This document shows, in pieces, positions 19,995 to 29,639 of a stretch of DNA of 64,000 bases (positions are counted from its first letter, which is position 1; every line of letters begins with the position of its first letter). The DNA comes from Saccharomycopsis fibuligera x Saccharomycopsis cf. fibuligera (Eukaryota; Ascomycota; Saccharomycetes; Ascoideales; Saccharomycopsidaceae), in the NCBI GenBank assembly GCA_001936135.1, contig CP012817.1:2542001-2606000 (forward strand). Reading direction: 5' to 3'. Position numbers and translations under genes: made by a program. Below the pieces are notes generated by a model, which saw only the letters and a program-made list of their open reading frames with translations, was not told where the DNA came from and made no database searches.

Positions 19995-22973
19995 TTAAGC
20001 AGTAGTTGCATTCTTTTGACGTCTCAAATAAAGACGACCACTCAAGATATCATTTGCTTCGTTGAAGTTATTCCAAAATACAATTTTACTTTTTCTCAAT
20101 TTATCATCAGTTTCCGTTTTCACTAACTCGGTTATTGGTCTAAATGCAACTTTACTACCTTGTATAGATACAACACAAGCACTAGATTCATTATGTGGGA
20201 CAGTTTCCTGTTTGACTCCATTCACATATTTGAACCTCAATTTAGCATCGGTGTTGTCATCAATTTGTTCATGGGCATCATCGTCAATTTTTTGATCCCA
20301 TTTTTCAATGAACTCAAATGCTTTAACTCCTAGTCTTGAAGCATTGACTCTGTCTAAAGATGATGGATAATTACCTTGTTGAACGTGACCCGGAACTGCA
20401 GTTCTAGCTCCAAATTGGCCCTTGGATTGTTCTGCAATGATATCAGTGATTAATTCAGTGGTGAAAATTTTAGAAGCTTTTTCATTGCGGATGAATAGTT
20501 TCCCGTTACGATTCTCACCCAGCTGATCATTAGCAAAGGATTCTTTCAAAAGCTCAATATCTTCTCGAATCTTTTTAAGACTGATCCGCTCTTCTGGAGT
20601 ATATGAAGCAATAGCACCAGTAATTAATGCAGTATAACTAGCAATGTAACCACAATAGCCACCTTGCACTTCAATGACAAATGAACGCTGTCTTGAGGCA
20701 GAAGCTGATTGCTTGACAGCATCACAATACTTCACTAATTCGTTCAAACAGGTATCAGAACCCAAAGAATATTCAGTTCCTGGAACATTGTTTGAGACTG
20801 TAGCTGGAATGACAAGCATTGGGATGTTGAAAATTGGGTATTGGTCTCTAGCCTGTTGTAACTCGTTCAATGAACTAAATGCTTCATATCCACCAATAAT
20901 AATCAAACCATCAAACTTGTATTTTTGGAAATAGTAAGCAGTAGTACCAATATCCTGTGATGGAAGGGAACGATTTGTACCAATTACGGACCCACCCAAA
21001 TTATGCCAGTCATTAACATCAATCCAACTAAGTTCTTTAACTGTGCCATGACGAATCAATCCAGAAAATCCATTTTCAATAGCAAAGACACGATGACCTT
21101 TGGCGAAACCGTACAAGGCAATGGATCTAGTAGCAGCATTCAATGCAGAAGTAGGAGCACCAACATGAACAACCGCAATATTAAGTCTCTTATCTTCAGG
21201 TAATGCATGAGCACCGTCATCGAATAATGCAGTCTCAACGAAATTATGGTAACATTCAGCAAATTCAGAATCTCTCAAACTCATGGCTTTGTCAAAATCT
21301 TGAGCATCAATAGCTTCGGCCACCGACTTGGTTAATTTGACGGCATTGACTAACGGAGTGCGTACAATTTTACCACCTTGGATACCAATCATTGGGGATG
21401 GAGCATCTGTATTTTCTTCAAGCACAGCTTTAACTGCTTCCACCCCTTGTAAAGTAGCAAGCATACGATCATAAGCGCAGGCGGTACCACCTCTTTGCAC
21501 ATGTCCCAATTGGGTGACTCTAGTATCTAAGCCTAAATTAACAAGTACTTTCTTGACGTCTTCTGAAGTGATTGGATTTTTTTCATTGTCAATGGCTCCC
21601 TCGGCGACAATAACGGTGGTTTTTCTATGACCCTTTTCTCTGTGACGTTGGCAAACTTTCAGCAATTTTTCTTTCCAAGTGGCTTTGTCATCCGGTCTTT
21701 CAGGAATGAAAATGTAATCGGCCCCGGTAGAAATACCAGCCATCAAGGCAAGCCAACCGCAATGTCTACCCATAACTTCAACAACAAAGGCTCTTGAGTG
21801 AGAGGTAGCGGTAGCATCAATGTAGTCTACCAATTCACAGATTCTTTCCAAAGCACTAAATGAGCCAATGGTTCTATCAGTGCAAGCCATATCATTATCA
21901 ATTGAACCGACAAGTCCCACCACTGATAATTCCTTGTATGGCTTTGCCTGAGCGGCGGTTAATTTCCCCTGGCTAACCAATTCTTCCACCAATGATGGCC
22001 AATCGGCTCTAAACAAGTCAGCCCCGGTTAAAGACCCGTCACCACCACAAACCACCAAGGAGTCAATACCATTGGAAACCAAGTTGTAGGCAGCCTTCAA
22101 TCTACCGGATCTTTCTCTGAACTCTTTGTTTCTAGCAGTGCCGATTAAAGTGCCGCCCAAGGATAGCCAACCACGAACGTCGTACCAATTCATTTGTTTG
22201 AGCATGTCGCCTCCTTTAACGAGACCATTGTAGCCGTCGTAAACGCCAAACACGTCACAGCCATAGTAAAGCGCGGCTCTAACCACGGCTCTAACCACTG
22301 CATTCATCCCAGCAGCATCGCCACCAGAAGTCATAATGGCAATCTTTTTCTTCTTTTTTTGGGCCAACTCAGTTTCTGAGGGCTTTTGTTGCTGCTTTGG
22401 TGTAACAGCTCCACTGCTGTTAGCGCTGCTATACGCTTCATAATCCGCAGGATGGTATGGCTTTGAATCAAACGGGGACAAGTATGGAGTGAATCCTACT
22501 GCATTGCCAATTGGGTCTCTGGTTTTGAAAACGTACTCGTGGACCTCGTCACCGCTGTTATCGGCATCTTTCAAACGAGGGTTGTCAACAATTCTGTAGC
22601 CATTGTCCTGGAGCACATGTCTAACTTTATCCAAATCTGAAGTAAAAAGCACAATCTTAAGCCCGTCATGAGTAAGATCATTAGAGTCGACAATAATGTT
22701 GTTGCAGTAGTTAGAAAGTCTGACTTTCACGGCAATGCCATGGCTATGAGGGACATTGTGTGGGTCAGGGAAAGCTTCAAGCCAGGCTTCTCTTTCGCTT
22801 TCGTAAGAGATGCCTTGCAATTCTAGAGCATTGGCGCTAACGCTGGTATCACGGACATAGTTCTTTGTGAGCTTGAATCCAAGCAACTTGTAGAACTCGA
22901 TGGTTTTCTTGTAGATTGAGCTGTCGCTAGTCACTAGCGACGAGAAAGCAAACTGGTTGCGACTAGAAGTCAT
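19995..22973 (-). CDS. PFK1: 6-phosphofructokinase alpha subunit
   Basis: 992 residues. It phosphorylates fructose 6-phosphate with ATP, the committed step of glycolysis, in the hetero-octameric yeast enzyme. Residues 1-190 form the yeast-specific glyoxalase-like N-terminal domain. The catalytic half (about 210-590) has MTSGGDAAGMNAVVRAVVR, VCGGDGSLTGADLFR, GSIDNDM with the catalytic Asp, and MGRHCGWLAL. The duplicated regulatory half (600-965) has VHVGAPTSALNAATRS and VQGGYCGYIASY. The ends GENRNGKLFIRNE and NDILSGRLYLRR resemble Saccharomyces Pfk1 more than Pfk2. One detail differs from the usual glycine-rich loop: GGDAAG instead of GGDS/APG. The single in-frame CTG I found (20520-20522) falls in a non-conserved loop just before GENRNGK. 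Preferred codons indicate strong expression. Confidence 0.95.
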   Translation of the reverse strand: MTSSRNQFAFSSLVTSDSSIYKKTIEFYKLLGFKLTKNYVRDTSVSANALELQGISYESEREAWLEAFPDPHNVPHSHGIAVKVRLSNYCNNIIVDSNDLTHDGLKIVLFTSDLDKVRHVLQDNGYRIVDNPRLKDADNSGDEVHEYVFKTRDPIGNAVGFTPYLSPFDSKPYHPADYEAYSSANSSGAVTPKQQQKPSETELAQKKKKKIAIMTSGGDAAGMNAVVRAVVRAALYYGCDVFGVYDGYNGLVKGGDMLKQMNWYDVRGWLSLGGTLIGTARNKEFRERSGRLKAAYNLVSNGIDSLVVCGGDGSLTGADLFRADWPSLVEELVSQGKLTAAQAKPYKELSVVGLVGSIDNDMACTDRTIGSFSALERICELVDYIDATATSHSRAFVVEVMGRHCGWLALMAGISTGADYIFIPERPDDKATWKEKLLKVCQRHREKGHRKTTVIVAEGAIDNEKNPITSEDVKKVLVNLGLDTRVTQLGHVQRGGTACAYDRMLATLQGVEAVKAVLEENTDAPSPMIGIQGGKIVRTPLVNAVKLTKSVAEAIDAQDFDKAMSLRDSEFAECYHNFVETALFDDGAHALPEDKRLNIAVVHVGAPTSALNAATRSIALYGFAKGHRVFAIENGFSGLIRHGTVKELSWIDVNDWHNLGGSVIGTNRSLPSQDIGTTAYYFQKYKFDGLIIIGGYEAFSSLNELQQARDQYPIFNIPMLVIPATVSNNVPGTEYSLGSDTCLNELVKYCDAVKQSASASRQRSFVIEVQGGYCGYIASYTALITGAIASYTPEERISLKKIREDIELLKESFANDQLGENRNGKLFIRNEKASKIFTTELITDIIAEQSKGQFGARTAVPGHVQQGNYPSSLDRVNASRLGVKAFEFIEKWDQKIDDDAHEQIDDNTDAKLRFKYVNGVKQETVPHNESSACVVSIQGSKVAFRPITELVKTETDDKLRKSKIVFWNNFNEANDILSGRLYLRRQKNATTA

Positions 22974-23364
22974 TGTTTGCTTAAGTTTTGTCTAACTGTA
23001 TGTACGGTAGTGTAGTTATTCAATTGAATTGAACTGAACTGAACCAACCTTAGTAGAATTGTGTGGTCATAGGAGTGGAAAGGAGCAACCGCGGCAGACA
23101 CTGTTTTATATTTTGGGATCCTCGAGGCCCCATCCATCACCAGGTGATCACTGTTTTCTTTGGCAGCGCAGAGACTTCGTCACCAGGCCCGCTCACATGA
23201 CGCAATGGTGCATCACGCGCCGGATTTCCGCACGCTGCTTCCGGATTATGTTTCCGGGGTCTTTTTCCGTACCAACTTACTCGCTCTACAAAACACATGC
23301 GCACAATTGAGTACAGTAACAATAAGTAAATAAACATTCATTAGCTATAATATATCGCACGCAC
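22974..23364. other. PFK1 promoter and SLK19 3' flank
   Basis: 390 bases between two minus-strand genes. Relatively GC-rich between 23060 and 23290. No motif is called with confidence. Confidence 0.5.
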
Positions 23365-26300
23365 CTATCTCTCGTCCTTCGAGATCTTGTTGCCAGCCTC
23401 CTCCATCTTCACCATCTTGTCCCACAACTTTACCAACTCAGACTTCTCCTTGCGCTCATTTGCAAGCTGGTCCTTGAGCCCCTGCACCTCGCGTCGCCAG
23501 CTTTCGGCCGTGGCCGTTGCGTTGTTCAACTTGGACTGCCATTTGGTCTCGTATCCTTTCTTCAAAATTGCAATTTTCTGCTCATGCTTTTTGGAGTACT
23601 GGATGTACAAGTCCTCGGAAAGTTTGGTCAATCTGCTTTCCGTCTTCTTTTCGGACTCAAACTGCTGTGCTTTTAATTGCTCAATTTGTTTCTTGGCGTG
23701 GCTCAACTCCTTAGCACTACTGTTGGCCTTGTCGTTCAATTTATGGTTCTCTTCCATCAACGAATCATTACTGTCTTGCAAATGCGAAAGCTCTGTGTTT
23801 TTAGAGTTGATGCTATGTTGTAGACTGCTTATCTCGTGCTGGATTTTTTCAAGTTCTTCTATATGGTTTTCTTCCATTTTGGTGAGTTTTTCTTGATATT
23901 CCAGCAACTGCTGATCCTTGTCCGTAGATTCGCTAAACTTGGATTCATACTTTTTCTGTAGTTCTTCGTAATCATGCTCAGCGGTTTTCAACGCATCTTT
24001 GACACTAACAAGTTCTTCCAGCACACTGTTGAATTGCGCACTAAGATCACTTTTTTCCTCGTGCAAATCTTTGATTTTTTCATTCAAGGCGCCAATCTTA
24101 TTGTTAGCCTCATTGATCTCACTCAACTTGAGTTTGGTTTCGTTCAACGCATCCACAAACTTGTCATTGAGTGAGCTAGCATGTGCTTCATACTCTTGTA
24201 ACTTGTTGTTTTTAGATTTGAGCAACACATTGAGTTCATTCACTTCAGATTGTACTTGTTCGTTTTCCAACCGTTTAACTTGCAACTCGTCTTTATAGTT
24301 TTCTAGCTCTTGATTCAAACTACCAATCTCGTGCTGCAAGTCCTCTATTTGGCTCTCCAATTTTTCAATTTGAAGCTTTAATTCGGTTTTTTCACTTTCT
24401 TCTAAATGTGATTTGCTTCGCGTTGCGGCAAGCAATTTTTCCAAGTGTTCCTTATCCTTGGTAATGGTCTCGATCTGATGTTTTAAACCATAATTTTCCT
24501 CGTCCATGGCTTCATGTTTATCTTTCAACTCTCTTAAATCATCATTTAGTTGTCTATATTGGCCAACACGTTCGTTCACTTCATCATTCAACCTATCAAT
24601 TTTCTCCTCTAAATAGTGATTTTCATTAACCAACTTGGTCTTCTCTTCTTGCATTACTTCCAAGGCTGATAATTGCTTGGCGTTCTCATTTCTGAGATTA
24701 TTAATCTCAAGCTGTTTTTCCTTGTATAAGTCTTTGAATCTATTGCTTAGCTTAATGTACAGACTCAACTTTTCATCCTTGGATTGCACATCCAGCTGTA
24801 GCATTGTTAAGTTTTTTTCAAACAATTCAAACTCGGTGCTCAACACTTTGTTCTTTTCAGATAACTGTTTTTCAATCAATTTAGAATTATCAATTTGATT
24901 TTGCAACGTTTGAATCTTTAAATTGGATGAAGATAAAGTCTCTGAAAGTCTGAGAATTTCCTTGTTTTTGTTGTTCAACTCCGTCTTCAAGATCCCCAAA
25001 TCCTCATCATACTGATTTTGAATCTTGGCAAACTGTTTAATAGTGAATGTCGGTTTATCCGATGGATTTTCAAATGAGCTTTCTGGATCTTGCGAAGTAT
25101 CTCTCTTAATAGTTTCTTCCAAAGTTTCACTGACCAATTTGGTGAGTTCCGATAAAAGATCATCGCCTTCTTTGTCAAGCATTTCTAATATAGAATGTCT
25201 TTTATTTTGGGTTTTCTTAGTTGAGTTTTGAATATGGGCAGCAGTAGTCACTGGGGATTTTGTCTTTTTGTGTGATTCTAACGGACTTTCTGGAGGTTCA
25301 ACATTTGCCGGTTTTGAAGTATCTAAAGAAATTTCTGCTTCATCAATTATTCTACTTTCCTGTTCTGTTCTAGGACTAACAGCCACTGCTTCTGTCATCC
25401 TAGTGGGAGTAGAAGGTCCTTTGTGTTTATTCTTTTGGTTTTTTTTTCTGTCTTTTCGTTCTGAATCATTTCTTGACTGTCCGTTTATTTCCGGCGAGGT
25501 AACAGAGTAAAAAGTATCTTTATCTCCCGTTTGATTGTATGTGTCGTCAATTTTAATATTATTATTCGACCGTTCATACGTATCATATGCGCTATGATCG
25601 CTTTCATCATTGCCGTTTTCAGAGCCGGCTCTACTGCTTCCTAAAGCTGCGCCATTCCCGTTGCCATTGCCATTCTGCAAAAAACTGCTATCAATTTTTT
25701 CCAATTTTTCATTACTTTCGAAATCACTATGATGGATCTTGGTGAGTCTTTCGTTGTCCAATATAACACTGTCATCATCATCATCGTTATCATTGTTGTT
25801 GTTTCTGTTGTCGCTACTATTATTAGCCTCGTTGTTGGCAAAATCATTTGGTTTGCTATAACGGCCATCATCAAAAGAGATATTCTCTTTTTGGAGTTCA
25901 CTACCAATGTTCTTTTCTTCTTTTGGGTTTCTCTTTTGAATTTTTCTTTGACTGCGAACCTCGCCTACTAATGAACGACGCTTAAATGAAAATCCTGGGC
26001 TGACAAGCGGTGTCAGTATTTCATTCTCAATAGGAGTGTGGGGATAGCTATCATCAGCGTCATCATCACTATAATTTGGCCTTAACTGGCTGCCATTGCC
26101 GTTGCTGCTTGAGTTTTTATTGCGATTCCACGTTACGCGATTGCTGACGTTCAGATCATTGTTATTAACAAGTTGCACATCTTCATCATCATACTCAACG
26201 TCTTCTTGCTGTCTGCCTGTTTCAACTTCATTACCGACAACATTACCAACGCTATCCCCATCTATCTCAATTCCTTCTTCGTCATTATCGCTTGGACTAG

Positions 26301-26715
26301 AGCGGTTATGTTGTACTTCAGGAATATCTGACTCACTAGCATTCGGAGACCCAAAGTACTTGGACTGTCTTCTCTTTTTCGATTTCTTCGCCACATTAGG
26401 GTCTATTCCTCTAAGCTTAGCGTCCAAGTTTGCTTTGCTCTTTATCAAACTTTTACGCGATATAGCTTTCCTGCCATCTTGTCTCGGGGCGGTTAAAGGA
26501 ACAGTGCTGATGATTCCGCTATCGTTAGTGAAGCTTTGCTTGTTATAATCGCTGCTATTGCTATTTTGAAAGGTGGAGTTTGTGCTTTTTCTGCGGTTGG
26601 ATCTTTTCTGCTGGATGCCATGAGGAATTTTGGCTAAAAGAGTAAAGTCGTCGTCTTCGGCCCCTTCGCTTTCGTCCATGTGGCGTCCATCAGCGGTTGA
26701 TGAGTTGATCAACAT
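23365..26715 (-). CDS. SLK19: Slk19-like kinetochore/spindle coiled-coil protein
   Basis: 1116 residues. The N-terminal half (1-530) is basic, Ser/Asn-rich and probably disordered, with SP/TP sites (SPGFSFKRRSLVGEV, TSPEINGQS). The second half (about 570-1080) is nearly continuous coiled coil with many Glu/Lys/Leu heptads. The C-terminal block LYIQYSKKHEQKIAILKKGY followed by a Trp-Gln-Ser segment matches my recollection of the Slk19 signature domain. Slk19 acts at kinetochores and the anaphase spindle midzone and in the Cdc14 early-release (FEAR) network. Position supports the call: in Saccharomyces, SLK19 (YOR195W) and TOA1 (YOR194C) are divergent neighbours, exactly as here. The alternative, another spindle-pole coiled-coil protein such as Spc110, is less likely because no calmodulin-binding C-terminus is seen. 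Confidence 0.8.
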   Translation of the reverse strand: MLINSSTADGRHMDESEGAEDDDFTLLAKIPHGIQQKRSNRRKSTNSTFQNSNSSDYNKQSFTNDSGIISTVPLTAPRQDGRKAISRKSLIKSKANLDAKLRGIDPNVAKKSKKRRQSKYFGSPNASESDIPEVQHNRSSPSDNDEEGIEIDGDSVGNVVGNEVETGRQQEDVEYDDEDVQLVNNNDLNVSNRVTWNRNKNSSSNGNGSQLRPNYSDDDADDSYPHTPIENEILTPLVSPGFSFKRRSLVGEVRSQRKIQKRNPKEEKNIGSELQKENISFDDGRYSKPNDFANNEANNSSDNRNNNNDNDDDDDSVILDNERLTKIHHSDFESNEKLEKIDSSFLQNGNGNGNGAALGSSRAGSENGNDESDHSAYDTYERSNNNIKIDDTYNQTGDKDTFYSVTSPEINGQSRNDSERKDRKKNQKNKHKGPSTPTRMTEAVAVSPRTEQESRIIDEAEISLDTSKPANVEPPESPLESHKKTKSPVTTAAHIQNSTKKTQNKRHSILEMLDKEGDDLLSELTKLVSETLEETIKRDTSQDPESSFENPSDKPTFTIKQFAKIQNQYDEDLGILKTELNNKNKEILRLSETLSSSNLKIQTLQNQIDNSKLIEKQLSEKNKVLSTEFELFEKNLTMLQLDVQSKDEKLSLYIKLSNRFKDLYKEKQLEINNLRNENAKQLSALEVMQEEKTKLVNENHYLEEKIDRLNDEVNERVGQYRQLNDDLRELKDKHEAMDEENYGLKHQIETITKDKEHLEKLLAATRSKSHLEESEKTELKLQIEKLESQIEDLQHEIGSLNQELENYKDELQVKRLENEQVQSEVNELNVLLKSKNNKLQEYEAHASSLNDKFVDALNETKLKLSEINEANNKIGALNEKIKDLHEEKSDLSAQFNSVLEELVSVKDALKTAEHDYEELQKKYESKFSESTDKDQQLLEYQEKLTKMEENHIEELEKIQHEISSLQHSINSKNTELSHLQDSNDSLMEENHKLNDKANSSAKELSHAKKQIEQLKAQQFESEKKTESRLTKLSEDLYIQYSKKHEQKIAILKKGYETKWQSKLNNATATAESWRREVQGLKDQLANERKEKSELVKLWDKMVKMEEAGNKISKDER

Positions 26716-27158
26716 GGTTTGGATATATATATGAGGGTGGGTATGGTATAATAGGGCTAATTTAAATTACTGCGATAGTCTCTGTGTCTATACTGCAATT
26801 TATCCTTGATATAAACCTTGAAATAACACTCAATATAGTACTTGGTATTAATGTTTATATTAATGTTTATATTAATGTTGATATTTAAACGCGTTTTGTT
26901 TTTATTTTTGTTGTTGATTAGTGTATAGAGGGTCACCCTGTCGAATTTGTAAGGGGAAATTTCCATCGTTCAAACAAAATGGAAACAACAGCCATTAGTC
27001 AACCATCAACAACTGCTCAATTGCTCAATAACAACTTAGCCACCACCATACACACACACTGCCAGGCAGTCTGTCATTTTAATTGCAGTAATCGCAGCCA
27101 ATAGGCTTTAACCCACTGACAGTTACAACCGTGCTAAGGCAATACACCCGCCCTCGAC
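26716..27158. other. divergent promoter region SLK19 / TOA1
   Basis: 440 bases with a repeated TATTAATGTT(G/T)ATAT segment at 26847-26885 and a single ACGCGT hexamer at 26889-26894. No gene is seen. Confidence 0.55.
26889..26894. promoter_or_regulatory. MCB-type ACGCGT between SLK19 and TOA1
   Basis: AAACGCGTTT lies 175 bases upstream of SLK19, a gene expected to be cell-cycle regulated. It resembles the site between NSE1 and BRE2. Single site, tentative. Confidence 0.35.
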
Positions 27159-28202
27159 ATGTCCAACACTGAAATCGCTAATCTCTACAAAGCAGTCATA
27201 GATGAAGTCATCAGTGACTCCAGACAAGATTTCGAGGACAGCGCCATCGATGAAAGTACTCTTCAGGATTTAAGAGCTATTTGGATGGAAAAACTTGCAA
27301 ATACCAAAGTCGCTAACTTTAGCTGGGCTGCTGAAAACGACGCCGAGGCTAATACTGAAGCCGATCATGTTGACCAACAGCAGCAGCAAGTGCCTAGTGG
27401 TAATAATAACAGCAATACCATCACCAATAATAATAATAACAATAATAGTAATAATAATAATAGTAATACTAATAGTAATAACCCCAATGAAAATGCCAAC
27501 AATGGCACAGCAGGAACTAACAATGTGGAAAATACGCAATCTTCGGCGACCCAAGTCAAGTCAGAACAGTTTGAAAATGACCTCAGTAACAGTTTATCGT
27601 ACCCACAGACATCACAGCAACAACAACCTGGAGTAGGACTTCAATTACCCACTACATCAGAACAAGAAGGCCCTGGTCTCGTACTACCAGGAAGTCAAAG
27701 AATCAACCAAGCTGATGGTGCCCAAGATTTTACATTTGATGTTGAATTACCTAGCACAGTAGCCCAAGATCTCCTAGGTCAAATACAACAACAACAACTA
27801 CAGAAGAAGAAAGCATTGCTTAAAAGTATCAGGAAACAACAAAGAATCATCAGTCAAGCAGATGGAGCTAATGGTAATGATGATGATGATGATGACGACG
27901 ATGATGATGACGACGATGATGATGACGACGATGATGACGATTTGAATGATCTTGATGACGAAGATGACGAAAACGTGGGGAACGAATCTGATCAAATTAA
28001 TTCAGATTTGGACGATTCAGAAGATGAAGAAAACAAATCAGGTGATGAAAATGACAAATTAGACGACAATTATATCTTTTGCTTGTATGATAAAGTGCAA
28101 AGAGTTAAGAATAAATGGAAGTGTAATTTGAAAGATGGGATTGCTAGTATCAATGGTAAGGATTATGGTTTTACAAAGGCAACCGGTGAAAGTGATTGGT
28201 AA
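27159..28202 (+). CDS. TOA1: TFIIA large subunit Toa1
   Basis: 347 residues. Toa1 with Toa2 stabilises TBP on the TATA box during RNA polymerase II initiation. Residues 4-55 form the N-terminal helical-bundle half (IANLYKAVIDEVISDSRQDF, LRAIWMEKLANTKVANF). A long Asn/Gln-rich linker (about 75-230) contains runs of Asn encoded by AAT/AAC. An acidic block of about 20 consecutive Asp near 245-265 precedes the conserved C-terminal beta-barrel half: NYIFCLYDKVQRVKNKWKC and LKDGIASINGKDYGFTKATG, ending in a Trp as in the family. It is longer than the Saccharomyces protein (286) because of the linker. It is divergent from SLK19, as in Saccharomyces. Confidence 0.95.
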   Translation: MSNTEIANLYKAVIDEVISDSRQDFEDSAIDESTLQDLRAIWMEKLANTKVANFSWAAENDAEANTEADHVDQQQQQVPSGNNNSNTITNNNNNNNSNNNNSNTNSNNPNENANNGTAGTNNVENTQSSATQVKSEQFENDLSNSLSYPQTSQQQQPGVGLQLPTTSEQEGPGLVLPGSQRINQADGAQDFTFDVELPSTVAQDLLGQIQQQQLQKKKALLKSIRKQQRIISQADGANGNDDDDDDDDDDDDDDDDDDDDDLNDLDDEDDENVGNESDQINSDLDDSEDEENKSGDENDKLDDNYIFCLYDKVQRVKNKWKCNLKDGIASINGKDYGFTKATGESDW

Positions 28203-28536
28203 ATTTTAATATTTGTGATATAGTTTTGCTCAACGGACTAAAGGAAAATTCTTATAGCTAACCCAAACTAGCTTACTACCATGGATTAACCTTTTAGCTT
28301 TGGTATTTTCGCTGTTTTTTGTTTTCTTTCTTAGGTATATTTATTCTCATCAAACTTATCTATTTTTTGGTTCTTGTCAGCCTTCCTAATGATAATTCAA
28401 CTACAAGTTTACTTTGTTTTTCTTTGATATTTTACCAATATCTTTACCTGTAAAAGATATTATCTTATTTATTGTTTCACCCGTCCTAATTTTCTCCTGC
28501 TTCTTGTCCCCCACTATCTAGACCTGTCTTTTCTTT

Positions 28537-28568
<32 letters not shown>

Positions 28569-29450
28569 CCTTTTTCTTTTTCTTTTATTTCAGTTTCTTT
28601 ACGTCCTTTCTGTTTACCTCTGATAATTTTAACAGAAAAAGGGAAAAAAAATAATATTTTGTACATTACTCAACTAATAACTTGATAAACAAATAACAGA
28701 TATCTGAATAAAGAAAGTTTAACCAAATTAGCCTTCATTAATATTGCTATTTGTTATTCTTTTTTCTTGTAACAAATTTGCTTTAGATTAGAATGCACTA
28801 AGGTTATAAAAATTTTTGATTATGCAAACTATATTAAATATATTATTTTCAATCAAATATGCGCAAATAGTTAATTAATTCTGTGACCTAAGGGAAACCC
28901 TAGTCAAAGTTTATTTTTCATAAATTCTTAGCAATATTTCACTGATTTATCTAAATCCAGATATTATATCAGTATTCAACTACCTATGATTATAGCGAGT
29001 ATAGTATTAAATTTCAATAAATTAACATGAGTACATAAAATAAAGAATAGGTTTATATATTCTATCCGATATTTATTATAATTATTGTAATCAAAATTTT
29101 TGATTTTAACAAATGATTAAAATAAAAAAACAACACGCACAAAACTGAAAGCGAGAGGAAAACATCAATACAACACGTTATTCTATAAAAAGGAAAAACA
29201 GAACATTAAAAAAAGCATCAAAGTATTAACGTATTAAGAGATTAGGGGCCTATAATATAAAAATAACTTATTTATCAAATAAATGATTAAAACTATCGAC
29301 AAACTTCAAAGGGTAAGTTAAAAAACAATGGAATAAACCAAAACACGACGAGATTTAAGAAAGGAAAAAAATTAGCAAATAAATGATTAAATGTTTAAGT
29401 TGATATCGTTCAAAATGGTGCTCAGATAAATAGGCAAATAAATTGAACAT

Positions 29451-29490
<40 letters not shown>

Positions 29491-29639
29491 GACGAACCAA
29501 GATAAAATAATAATAGTAATAATAATAACATAAGGAAACTAATTTCTTGAGTTTCTTTAAAAAACAAACCCAGACAGGCAGGCAAAAAGCACTAGTAGAA
29601 CAAGTTATCAATGAATTTCCATGTCAATAACCATATCAT
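28203..29639. other. convergent intergenic TOA1 / BEM3
   Basis: 1.4 kb, among the most AT-rich parts of the window. It has a pyrimidine-rich zone (28500-28610) with about 30 consecutive T at 28539-28568 and a run of about 32 A at 29458-29489. Small ORFs are homopolymer artefacts. No gene is supported. Confidence 0.6.
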
